From contig JAFAXD010000468.1 in assembly GCA_019241285.1 (NCBI GenBank), positions 1 through 55,804 on the forward strand: 55,804 bases of DNA, in the 5' to 3' direction. Under the pieces are notes generated by a model that had not been told where the DNA came from, did no database searches, and saw only the letters and a list, made by a program, of their open reading frames with translations. Source of the DNA: Xanthobacteraceae bacterium. GTDB lineage: Bacteria; Pseudomonadota; Alphaproteobacteria; Rhizobiales; Xanthobacteraceae. Below, piece after piece: positions 33,813 through 40,705 of this stretch. A program made the translations under genes and the position numbers. The first letter of the stretch is position 1, and every line of letters starts with the position of its first letter.

Positions 33813-33945
33813 GTCGAGCTATCCGCGGGTCGAGGCAGCGCGCGCTGGCTGCGCCCGCCGGTGCGGCGGGCATGAGGCAACAAAGTCTAACCTGCGGTCC
33901 GGTCACGAAACGAAAGTTGCGAGGAGCAGGCGTTCCGGCAGAAAA

Positions 33946-34665
33946 CTATTTTTTGTTCGCCGTGAGCGTCAGTTCACAGCACGTGATGGCTGCGAGCACG
34001 GCGGTGAAGGGAATCCACTGAATCACCGGAATCTGACGCCAAGCCACAAACGCCGCGGCGAGACCGCCCAACCCGTAGGCCAGAAATATCTCGATCTGAC
34101 GTAAGGTGTTGCGGCCGACCGGCGAATGCAGCGAAGGTCGTGCCAGCGCGCCCGCCACAGCCATGACGATCGATACCAGTGTACTCGTGAACACGATCGT
34201 GTTGATACCGGGCGCGTTGATGTGGCGCGCGACGACGGCCTGGACCCCCATGGCGGTCGCCGACAACAGGATCAGCGCATCGAGCCCGACACTTTGGGCC
34301 TGGCGGTCGACAAAATACCAAGCCGCGACGAAGCAGGCGAGGCAGGCAATCTCCAGCAAAAACAGCGGACGCAGCACCGCGCGCGTCGCGCCTTTGCTCG
34401 GATTGTAGATCGCCGTTGCGGCGGCGACGCCGAATACGAAGCCGACCAGGGCCAGGAAGGAGAGCAGGGCGGAGGCCAGCTGGCCTTGGCCGATCGCGAT
34501 TGCCAGCAGCGCCGTGTTGCCGGTCATGGCTGACGTAAATGTATTTCCCAACATCAGGAACGACATGACGTCGGTGCTGCCGGAGGCAAGTGCGAGCAAT
34601 CCGAGGCCGAAGTCGGTGGGCGCGAAGTATGGGACCGGCGGGTCAGACCTCGATGACTTTGCCAT
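33946..34665 (-). CDS. DUF1275 (YoaK-family) membrane protein
   Basis: A 239-residue inner-membrane protein with about six hydrophobic helices. Family landmarks are LALASGSTDVMSFLMLGNTF, TSAMTGNTALLAIAIGQG and GVQAVVARHINAPGINTIVF. DUF1275 proteins have no established function; transport has been proposed. Its start overlaps the end of the MBL-fold gene by 23 bases, so they are coupled. Confidence 0.87.
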   Translation of the reverse strand: MAKSSRSDPPVPYFAPTDFGLGLLALASGSTDVMSFLMLGNTFTSAMTGNTALLAIAIGQGQLASALLSFLALVGFVFGVAAATAIYNPSKGATRAVLRPLFLLEIACLACFVAAWYFVDRQAQSVGLDALILLSATAMGVQAVVARHINAPGINTIVFTSTLVSIVMAVAGALARPSLHSPVGRNTLRQIEIFLAYGLGGLAAAFVAWRQIPVIQWIPFTAVLAAITCCELTLTANKK

Positions 34666-35374
34666 CGTCGGCCATTTCGTATTCGACCTCGGGGCGGTGG
34701 TTGAGCATGCTGTCGCTCATGTGCGTGAGGATGACACGCTTAGCGCCGATCGCGGGCAGATACTGGCGCAACGTCGTGAGCGCGAGGTGTGCGCGGACCG
34801 GCTGGTCGTAGACATAGCACTCACACACAAACAGGTCTGTGCCTCGGGCGGCCTCGATCAAGGTGTCGGTCCACTCGGTGTCGCCGGAGTAGCAGATGGT
34901 GCGTCCGCCGGCGCGCACGCGCAGGGCAAGGCAAGGCCCGGCGCGATCGTCGTGGCGCACATGAAATGGCGTGACCTCGAGCTCGCCGATCTGGTTGAGC
35001 TGACCGATCTCGAATTCACGAAACTCGAGCGGGAACGGGAGGGTTCGTTCGCCGGGAAAGGTTGCGGCAAAGATGCGCTCGTACCAGGCGTCGACGCCGG
35101 GCGGGCCGGCAATCGTCAGCGGTCGCGTACGTTTGGCAACAAATTGAGCGTCGAGCACGAAGAATGGAACGCCGCCGAAATGATCGGCATGGAAGTGTGT
35201 GAGCAGGATGAGATCGATCGCGGCGCGGTCGATGCCAAGCCGCTTCATTCCGATCAGCGAGGACGCGCCGCAATCGATCAGGAACCGGGTCGATTCAGTT
35301 GCCACATGGAAGCACGTGTTGAACCGGCCGCCCGAGCCGAAAGCATCGCCGGAGCCCACGAAGGTGATTTGCAT
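34643..35374 (-). CDS. MBL-fold metallo-hydrolase
   Basis: A 243-residue metallo-beta-lactamase-fold hydrolase of the RNase Z/AtsA-like group. The zinc motif LLTHFHADHFGG supplies H60, H62, D64 and H65; further ligands are in PFHVRHDD, CYSGDTEWTD and ILTHMS. It could act on a phosphodiester, sulfate ester or lactone; RNase Z itself is usually longer, so a tRNA role is not assumed. The gene ends inside the DUF1275 gene. It lies just beyond the organosulfur island. Confidence 0.87.
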   Translation of the reverse strand: MQITFVGSGDAFGSGGRFNTCFHVATESTRFLIDCGASSLIGMKRLGIDRAAIDLILLTHFHADHFGGVPFFVLDAQFVAKRTRPLTIAGPPGVDAWYERIFAATFPGERTLPFPLEFREFEIGQLNQIGELEVTPFHVRHDDRAGPCLALRVRAGGRTICYSGDTEWTDTLIEAARGTDLFVCECYVYDQPVRAHLALTTLRQYLPAIGAKRVILTHMSDSMLNHRPEVEYEMADDGKVIEV

Positions 35375-35511
35375 GCCGCCCCTCCAGTCACCTTGGGAGG
35401 GCGCTATATTGAGGCGTGGGCCGGCGGCCGCAATACCAGCCTCTCATTACGGTGAGGGCGAGCCCACTGGTGACACGGGCTTTTGTGGCCGCCCGCGCCG
35501 CGGCCGTCGGG

Positions 35512-35814
35512 CTAGTGCGCGTGATCCGCCGACCAGCCGTTGCAGTGTGCCATCTCGTGCGCGCGGATTTGCGCCTGGATCCTGGCGGTGATCGGCCCGC
35601 CGATCTTGGGGATCATGACGAAGCACCGTTGGGTATCGACTTTGGAACAGCCGAGCGCCCGATACTGCGACACAATCCCGTGCATGGTGTGACAGAAGTG
35701 CTCGACTTCCGCGAGCGAGCCCTGTCGGACCGTCAGCCCACCGCGGTAGCCATGCTGGTAAATGGCTGGTGGGGCATCGATGGGATGGATGGGTCCCTGC
35801 GCCATGGCCATCAT
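35512..35814 (-). CDS. Small HExxH protein, putative metallopeptidase fold
   Basis: A 100-residue protein ending in AHEMAHCNGWSADHAH, which contains HEMAH, a zinc-metallopeptidase HExxH motif, and a further downstream His. Four Cys are present. GGAGGG nine bases before ATG-ATG at 35814 supports the start. No signal peptide is visible, although relatives with this motif are usually exported, so the start may lie upstream or the protein may have lost its leader. Activity is unproven. Confidence 0.6.
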   Translation of the reverse strand: MMAMAQGPIHPIDAPPAIYQHGYRGGLTVRQGSLAEVEHFCHTMHGIVSQYRALGCSKVDTQRCFVMIPKIGGPITARIQAQIRAHEMAHCNGWSADHAH

Positions 35815-36076
35815 CGTTGCGGCCCTCCGGTCGGGAGCACGCGTGGCATCGGGGCAGGTCGAACAGCTTGCATGAACTTCTCCTCCGGGCGGTGGCGCCG
35901 CGATCTAGGCCGCTTGCGCCATTCGGATTGACTCCGCTTGGCCGCCAGTTTGATCACTGCCCCGCCGTTTGTCACCGAATTTTTACGAGCAAGGCACGTG
36001 CCACTTCGCGCTGGCGTGCCATACATGATCTCCGCAACGGACGGACGCAAAAACCTCAGGCTGCAGGGAATTCAAA

Positions 36077-36787
36077 ATGAACGACAATGACTTCAGTCAT
36101 TTCAAACGAGCTTTGATCGTCGGCGCCGGGGCTGGATTGAGTGCCTCGCTCGCCCGCACCCTGGCTGGCGCGGGACTAAAGGTCGCTCTCGCCGCGCGCA
36201 CGACCACTGATCTTGGTGCGCTTGCCCAGGACACGGGCGCCAAGCTCTTCCCGTGCGACGCGGCTAGGCCAGCCGAGGTCGAGAAGCTGTTTGCCACCCT
36301 CGACGGCGATTTCGGTGCGCCCGATGTGGTCGTCTACAATGCCAGCGCACGGGCGCGCGGCCCGCTGGTCGATCTTGTGCCGGCGGAAGTCGAGCACGCG
36401 ATTGCCGTCAGCGCGTTCGGGGGCTTTCTGGTGGCACAGCAGGCGGTGCGCCGCATGCTGCGCGAGAAACGCGGCGCCATCATCTTCACGGGTGCCTCGG
36501 CGAGTGTGAAGGGCTACGCGCAGTCGGCGCCTTTTGCGATGGGCAAGTTTGCCTTGCGCGGGCTCGCGCAGAGCATGGCGCGTGAATTGGCGCCGCAGGG
36601 CATCCATGTGGCCCATGTCGTGATCGATGGCGGCATCAGGAGCGCGGCGCGACAGGACCCGCCCGACAAGCCTGCGAGCTTCCTCGATCCCGATGCGATC
36701 GCCGCGAGCTACCTGCACCTCATTCAGCAGCCGCGTAGTGCCTGGGCTTGGGAGATCGAGCTGCGCCCCTGGGTTGAGAAGTTTTAG
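36077..36787 (+). CDS. SDR-family oxidoreductase lacking the catalytic Tyr
   Basis: A 236-residue short-chain dehydrogenase/reductase. GAGAGLS (16-22) binds NAD(P), NAS (88-90) matches the NAG motif and S141 is the catalytic Ser. The YxxxK motif is FAMGK: F153 and K157, so the catalytic Tyr is replaced by Phe. The following RGLAQSMARELAPQGIHVAH is a hallmark of a subgroup that shares this change. It may be a weak reductase, a lyase-like or a non-enzymatic SDR. It converges on the ABM-domain gene, overlapping it by four bases. Confidence 0.87.
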   Translation: MNDNDFSHFKRALIVGAGAGLSASLARTLAGAGLKVALAARTTTDLGALAQDTGAKLFPCDAARPAEVEKLFATLDGDFGAPDVVVYNASARARGPLVDLVPAEVEHAIAVSAFGGFLVAQQAVRRMLREKRGAIIFTGASASVKGYAQSAPFAMGKFALRGLAQSMARELAPQGIHVAHVVIDGGIRSAARQDPPDKPASFLDPDAIAASYLHLIQQPRSAWAWEIELRPWVEKF

Positions 36788-37488
36788 TCCGGCACCTTGT
36801 ACAGCCGCTGATCGTAAAGTGCGCCGGCCATCGGCTGCAGTTCGTTGCGAAATGCAATGATGGCCGGGCTCGCAGCGTGGTTTTCGAAAATTTTACGGTT
36901 CGGCCAGATTTCCACGACCGAGAAGTGATTGGGCCGGTTGAGTTGTTGTAGCACTTCGAGTCGCCCATTGCCGGCCTCGTTGCGGCTGGCCTCCGCCATC
37001 TTGGTCAACAGGCTTACGGCGTCGGCGGCGCGAGGCGGGATCACGTCCACGTGCGTCACCACGTAGGTGATACGCCCGCTGGGCGGCGACTGTGGTGGCG
37101 CGACGGAGAGCCCGCGATGGATTCGCACATCATATGGGCTCTCCAGCATCGGCTTGATCTTGTCGTGCGCGGCGGTCGCCGCCGCATTCGTGCCGTGCGC
37201 ATCAAGCGCTTTCTGATCCTTCCAGATCTCAAGAACGACGAATTGGTTCTGCTGTTCGAGCCGCTCGGCGATCTCGCAGCGCACGTTGCCGGGATCCGTG
37301 CGGCAGGCCTCGCGTACTTGTTTGAGCGCCGCGCTGGCGGCCTTCTTCATCGACGGAACCACATCGATATAGCGCACCACATAGATGGGCGCGTCCGGGT
37401 CGGCTGTTTCGGCCGCCGGTGCTTGTGCTCCGGCTTGCGGCAAGCTTGCCATCATCGCCCCGCCTATCGCTAACAGAAGAAGTTTCAT
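36784..37488 (-). CDS. Exported tandem ABM-domain protein (quinol monooxygenase-like)
   Basis: A 234-residue protein with a Sec signal (LLLLAIGGAMMASLPQAGAQ) and two antibiotic-biosynthesis-monooxygenase ferredoxin-like domains (about 35-125 and 140-232). Each has the pattern YVV-(R/T)-(Y/H)-(I/V)-DV and a central VV(L/E)EIW. Such domains oxidise small quinols without cofactor in the cytosol; a signal peptide on one is uncommon. It ends 14 bases before the quinone oxidoreductase gene start in the same direction, so they may be co-transcribed. Confidence 0.8.
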   Translation of the reverse strand: MKLLLLAIGGAMMASLPQAGAQAPAAETADPDAPIYVVRYIDVVPSMKKAASAALKQVREACRTDPGNVRCEIAERLEQQNQFVVLEIWKDQKALDAHGTNAAATAAHDKIKPMLESPYDVRIHRGLSVAPPQSPPSGRITYVVTHVDVIPPRAADAVSLLTKMAEASRNEAGNGRLEVLQQLNRPNHFSVVEIWPNRKIFENHAASPAIIAFRNELQPMAGALYDQRLYKVPD

Positions 37489-37502
37489 GGACTCCCCCGC
37501 CT

Positions 37503-38480
37503 TCAGACAACTTGCAGCACGACCTTGCCGCCGGCGCCGTGCTCCACTGCCTCGTGCGCCTTCACGATCTGCTCCAGCGGCAAGGTCAAGGCGATGTTGT
37601 GCACAAGGCGACCTTCGGTCAGCATTTTGGTGATCGCCGCAACCGCATTCTCGATTTCCGCCGCGCTCATCTCATACACGAGGATGAATCTGATCCTGAT
37701 GTTGTTGGTCAGGCAGAACGCTGCCGGAATGACATGCTCCGGCGCGCTGGTGCCGTAGACGACCACCGTGCCGTGCGGCTGCAGTATCTTTGGCCAGTAT
37801 TTGGCTCCGGCGCCGAGGTCGACCTCGAGAATGGCATCGACGCCGCGCCCGTCGGTGAGCTCGGCAATGCGCTGAGCCAGATCTTCGCTCTTATAGTTGA
37901 TGATGTGATCGGCGCCGGCCTGGCGGGCGAGCGCGGCCTTGGCTTCGGAACTGACACTGGTGATCACAAGCGCCTGCCGCGCCTTGGCGAACTGAATCGC
38001 GTAGTTGCCGACCGCACCGGCGCCCGCCGGAACGAAGATGGTAGCGCCTTCCCGGGGCAGTGCGAGGCTCGCGGCATACCACGCGGTCATCGCCGGAATG
38101 CCGATGCCGGCGCCGACTTCGAAACTTACACTGCGCGGCAGCGCCACAGCCTGCGCGGCCGGAAGAACCACATACTCCGCCGCGGTGCCAAACGGACGCC
38201 GCCATTGCGCGTTGAAGGTCCACACGCGCTCGCCGAGCCGCGACTGGGCGACGCCGTCGCCGATCTTGTCGATCTCTCCCGCGCCGTCGCTGTGCGGAAT
38301 GACGCGGGGAAACGCGATCTTGCGGGTCAGTCCGGCGCGGCCTTTGACGTCGGATGGATTGATGCCGGAGGTGTGCAGCTTGACGCGGACCTCGCCCGGG
38401 CCAGGCAAGGGCGCCTCGACGTCACCAACGCGCAACACGTCGCTCGCGGGGCCGTTCTGCTCATAGTACGCGGCACGCAT
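37503..38480 (-). CDS. NADPH:quinone oxidoreductase (MDR, zinc-free type)
   Basis: A 325-residue medium-chain dehydrogenase/reductase of the zeta-crystallin-like quinone oxidoreductase group. The N-terminal GroES-like domain has PLPGPGEVRVKLHTSGINPS. The nucleotide domain has IFVPAGAGAVGNYAIQFAKA. There are no zinc-ligand cysteines of alcohol dehydrogenases, so it should reduce quinones with NADPH. It lies upstream of the ABM-domain gene in the same direction, which fits a joint quinone role. Confidence 0.88.
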   Translation of the reverse strand: MRAAYYEQNGPASDVLRVGDVEAPLPGPGEVRVKLHTSGINPSDVKGRAGLTRKIAFPRVIPHSDGAGEIDKIGDGVAQSRLGERVWTFNAQWRRPFGTAAEYVVLPAAQAVALPRSVSFEVGAGIGIPAMTAWYAASLALPREGATIFVPAGAGAVGNYAIQFAKARQALVITSVSSEAKAALARQAGADHIINYKSEDLAQRIAELTDGRGVDAILEVDLGAGAKYWPKILQPHGTVVVYGTSAPEHVIPAAFCLTNNIRIRFILVYEMSAAEIENAVAAITKMLTEGRLVHNIALTLPLEQIVKAHEAVEHGAGGKVVLQVV

Positions 38481-38590
38481 GCTCGTTTCCTCGGCCTCGC
38501 ATTTTCATTGGGGACCAGGATAGCACGGTGTCGCGAAACGATGGATGTGGATTTGTCAGTTGCGGCGTGCGGGGTGCGTGGTTAGTTCCG

Positions 38591-38770
38591 CTAATTGGCG
38601 GTCAGACGATTCCATTCCTCTTTGGCGCGCGTCGCTGCCGTCCGCGTCACTTCGCCAGCAACTTCCCAGTTCACCAGCTTCTTGGAGGGGTCGTCGATAC
38701 CGCGATCATGCCAGTAGGCGTAGCCCACGGTTGCCACAATACCGAGGAGAAATGCGGTCAGGCCACGCAT
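38591..38770 (-). CDS. Short single-pass membrane protein
   Basis: A 59-residue protein not obvious at first because of its size. It begins MRGLTAFLLGIVATVGYAYW, one transmembrane helix, followed by a soluble tail (HDRGIDDPSKKLVNWEVAGE, then VTRTAATRAKEEWNRLTAN). AAGGAG seven bases before the ATG at 38770 is a strong ribosome-binding site. Function unknown. Confidence 0.75.
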   Translation of the reverse strand: MRGLTAFLLGIVATVGYAYWHDRGIDDPSKKLVNWEVAGEVTRTAATRAKEEWNRLTAN

Positions 38771-38826
38771 CGCCAGCTCCTTGCACGGCTTCCCCTTAAG
38801 CGTGCAGTGCTTAAGAAGCGGTTATC

Positions 38827-38849
38827 GCGCCGGCCGGTAAGGCCGGCGC
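38827..38849. terminator. Strong GC hairpin between two small genes
   Basis: A perfect nine-base-pair stem (GCGCCGGCC / GGCCGGCGC) with a five-base loop (GGTAA). It lies just downstream of the minus-strand His-rich gene and upstream of the short membrane-protein gene. No T-run follows on either strand, so it may be a weak terminator, an mRNA stabiliser or a processing site. Confidence 0.4.
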
Positions 38850-38876
38850 CGCTGGTGCAAGTATCCTCAACTCCGG

Positions 38877-39071
38877 TCAGGCGCGACGCCCGTGCCAATG
38901 ATGATACCAGCCGTAGTGCCGATGCCAGGCATAGTGCCGGTGCCAGCCATAGTGCCAAGAATAGTGCGAGTGATGCCAACCGCGAGACCAGGCCGAAGCT
39001 TGCGTTGCCGGTAAGCTGACGACGCCGATTGTCGCTGCCGCAGTGAGTGCGAGGATGGTCTTGTGCAACAT
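38877..39071 (-). CDS. Exported His/Trp/Tyr-rich small protein
   Basis: A 64-residue protein: a signal peptide (LHKTILALTAAATIGVVSLP, then ATQASA) and a mature tail made of HRHYGW, HRHYAW and SWHYGW units ending HHWHGRRA. The tail is mostly His, Trp, Tyr and Arg, which suggests metal binding in the periplasm. The ATG at 39071 was chosen for AAGGGAGA upstream and for the signal peptide. The longer frame to 39209 is rejected. Confidence 0.72.
   Translation of the reverse strand: MLHKTILALTAAATIGVVSLPATQASAWSRGWHHSHYSWHYGWHRHYAWHRHYGWYHHWHGRRA
38905..38958 (-). repeat. Three 18-bp tandem units inside the His-rich gene
   Basis: Units at 38905-38922, 38923-38940 and 38941-38958 each begin CCAG-(C/G)-C on the plus strand. 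On the minus strand they code HRHYGW, HRHYAW and SWHYGW. The repeat is in frame, so unit number can vary without breaking the gene. Confidence 0.75.
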
Positions 39072-39315
39072 GGTCGATCTCCCTTGCCGGGCCGATGCGC
39101 CCGGCGCTGTTTGTGTGCTGCCAATGCAGTTGGGGGATCTTCGTGTAGACGGCCTGAATGAATACTGAGCCGCTGGTTTGCAAGCGTTTATCAAGCTGAA
39201 CCGGGTCATGCCGGTTTGTTCATATACCGTTCACGGCCTTGCCCCGATTTGGACCCGCCGATATAAGCCCGCGCAGTTCTTTGCACTTGCAACCTCAACC
39301 AAGGACGCCTTCCCA

Positions 39316-39738
39316 ATGCCGATGGAGCGCACGTTTTCGATCATCAAGCCCGATGCCACGGCGCGCAATCTCACGGGCGCCATCAATGCGATGATCGAAC
39401 AGGCGGGCCTGCGGATCGTTGCGCAGAAGCGCGTGCGCATTACCAAGGATCAGGCGGAAGCGTTCTACGCGGTCCACAAGGAGCGCCCATTCTTCCGTGA
39501 GCTCGTCGATTTCATGGTCTCGGGCCCGGTGGTTGTTCAGGTGCTGCAAGGCGACAACGCCATCTTGCGCTACCGCGACATCATGGGCGCCACCGATCCC
39601 GCCAAGGCGGCGGCCGGTACGATTCGGAAATCTCACGCGAAGTCCATCGGCGAAAACTCGGTGCACGGGTCGGACGCGCCGGAAACGGCGGTCAAGGAAA
39701 TTGCCCAATTCTTTTCCGAGAACGAAATCGTCGGTTGA
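39316..39738 (+). CDS. ndk: Nucleoside diphosphate kinase
   Basis: A 140-residue kinase that transfers the gamma-phosphate from ATP to NDPs through a phospho-His. It has the family start [12 protein letters not shown] with K11, the segment [15 protein letters not shown] and the active-site His117 in [10 protein letters not shown]. The length is usual for bacterial Ndk (about 140). The ATG at 39316 has AAGGA upstream; an ATG two codons later is also possible. It is probably monocistronic with a 5' leader of about 100 bases. Confidence 0.97.
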   Translation: MPMERTFSIIKPDATARNLTGAINAMIEQAGLRIVAQKRVRITKDQAEAFYAVHKERPFFRELVDFMVSGPVVVQVLQGDNAILRYRDIMGATDPAKAAAGTIRKSHAKSIGENSVHGSDAPETAVKEIAQFFSENEIVG

Positions 39739-39815
39739 GCATCGGCGGGGCCACATTTTTAGGCTAACCGCGCGCTGGCCATGACCCCCGTCGGGCCTGT
39801 AGATTGCTCGCGCTG

Positions 39816-39849
39816 ACAATGACATGCTTACAATGACGAGTACAATGAC
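39816..39849 (+). repeat. Three ACAATGAC repeats in the terC-like leader
   Basis: Identical ACAATGAC octamers start at 39816, 39830 and 39842, spaced 14 and 12 bases apart in the same orientation, 43 bases upstream of the TTG start. They could be regulator half-sites. Chance cannot be excluded. Confidence 0.5.
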
Positions 39850-39891
39850 ACGGGCGGTCTGAACGCCCATGCGATCTGAGAGGAAGAGGCT

Positions 39892-40698
39892 TTGGGATCG
39901 ATCGGGCACATGACGGATACGAGCACGTGGCTTGCCATGGTCACGAGCGGCTGGAGCGATATCGGCCAACCGACGTTCTGGGTCGCGCTCCTGAAGATCA
40001 TGTGGATCAACGTCCTGCTGTCCGGCGACAACGCGGTCGTCATTGCGATGGCGTGCCTTGGCCTACCCCCGCGGCAGCGCCTGTGGGGCATGGTGCTCGG
40101 CGCGGGTGTCGCCGTCGTACTGCGCATCATCTTCACCGTCGTCATCGCCCAGCTGATGCTGCTGCCCTACCTCAAGATCGTCGGCGGGCTGGCGCTGTTC
40201 TATATCGCGGCGAAGCTGCTGGTGCCGGAAGACCCGGACGAGGACGAGGTCCAGGCGGTCCAGCATCTCTGGCGCGCCGTTCGCATCGTCGCCGTGGCCG
40301 ACATCATCATGAGTCTCGACAACGTGATCGCGATCGCGGCGGCGGCGGAGGGTAATTTCGCCCTGATCCTGATCGGGCTTGCCATCAGCGTTCCGCTGAT
40401 CGTGGCCGGCGCAGCGTTGATCATGTCCTTGCTGGAGCGCTTCCCGATCCTGGTCTGGGCCGGGGCCGCGCTGCTGGGTTGGATCGTTGGCGAGACGATC
40501 GCAACCGACCCCGTCATCTCGGGCTATCTGCTGCCGCGGCTGGGGCCGGAAGGTTATCATTACGTCACGCTGTTTGCTGCGCTGGCCGGCGCGATCCTGG
40601 TGCTGATCGTCGGCGGGCTGTGGCGGCGTTCCAAGCAGGGCGCGGCAGACGACAACAAGGAGCACGCGGCGCAAGGAAAGGTGTCCGCGGCAGAGTAG
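39892..40698 (+). CDS. TerC/YjbE-family membrane protein
   Basis: A 268-residue inner-membrane protein of the TerC family, linked to metal-ion (often Mn) handling and tellurium resistance. About seven helices are visible. The two acidic membrane motifs WINVLLSGDNAVVIAMAC and IIMSLDNVIAIAAAAEG are hallmarks of ion transport in this family. The TTG at 39892 has AGGA seven bases upstream, a better site than the ATG at 39910; the real start is uncertain. The tail is charged and cytoplasmic. Confidence 0.88.
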   Translation: MGSIGHMTDTSTWLAMVTSGWSDIGQPTFWVALLKIMWINVLLSGDNAVVIAMACLGLPPRQRLWGMVLGAGVAVVLRIIFTVVIAQLMLLPYLKIVGGLALFYIAAKLLVPEDPDEDEVQAVQHLWRAVRIVAVADIIMSLDNVIAIAAAAEGNFALILIGLAISVPLIVAGAALIMSLLERFPILVWAGAALLGWIVGETIATDPVISGYLLPRLGPEGYHYVTLFAALAGAILVLIVGGLWRRSKQGAADDNKEHAAQGKVSAAE

Positions 40699-40705
40699 AG
40701 GCGCG

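Noticed and set aside
33853-33871. GCCCGCC / GGCGGGC hairpin as terminator of the DUF1275 gene
   Set aside because: A seven-base stem without a T-run on the minus strand; too weak to call.
39739-39891. yybP-ykoY Mn riboswitch upstream of the terC-like gene
   Set aside because: The conserved GGGGAGUA and CCGACC-type elements are not found in the leader.
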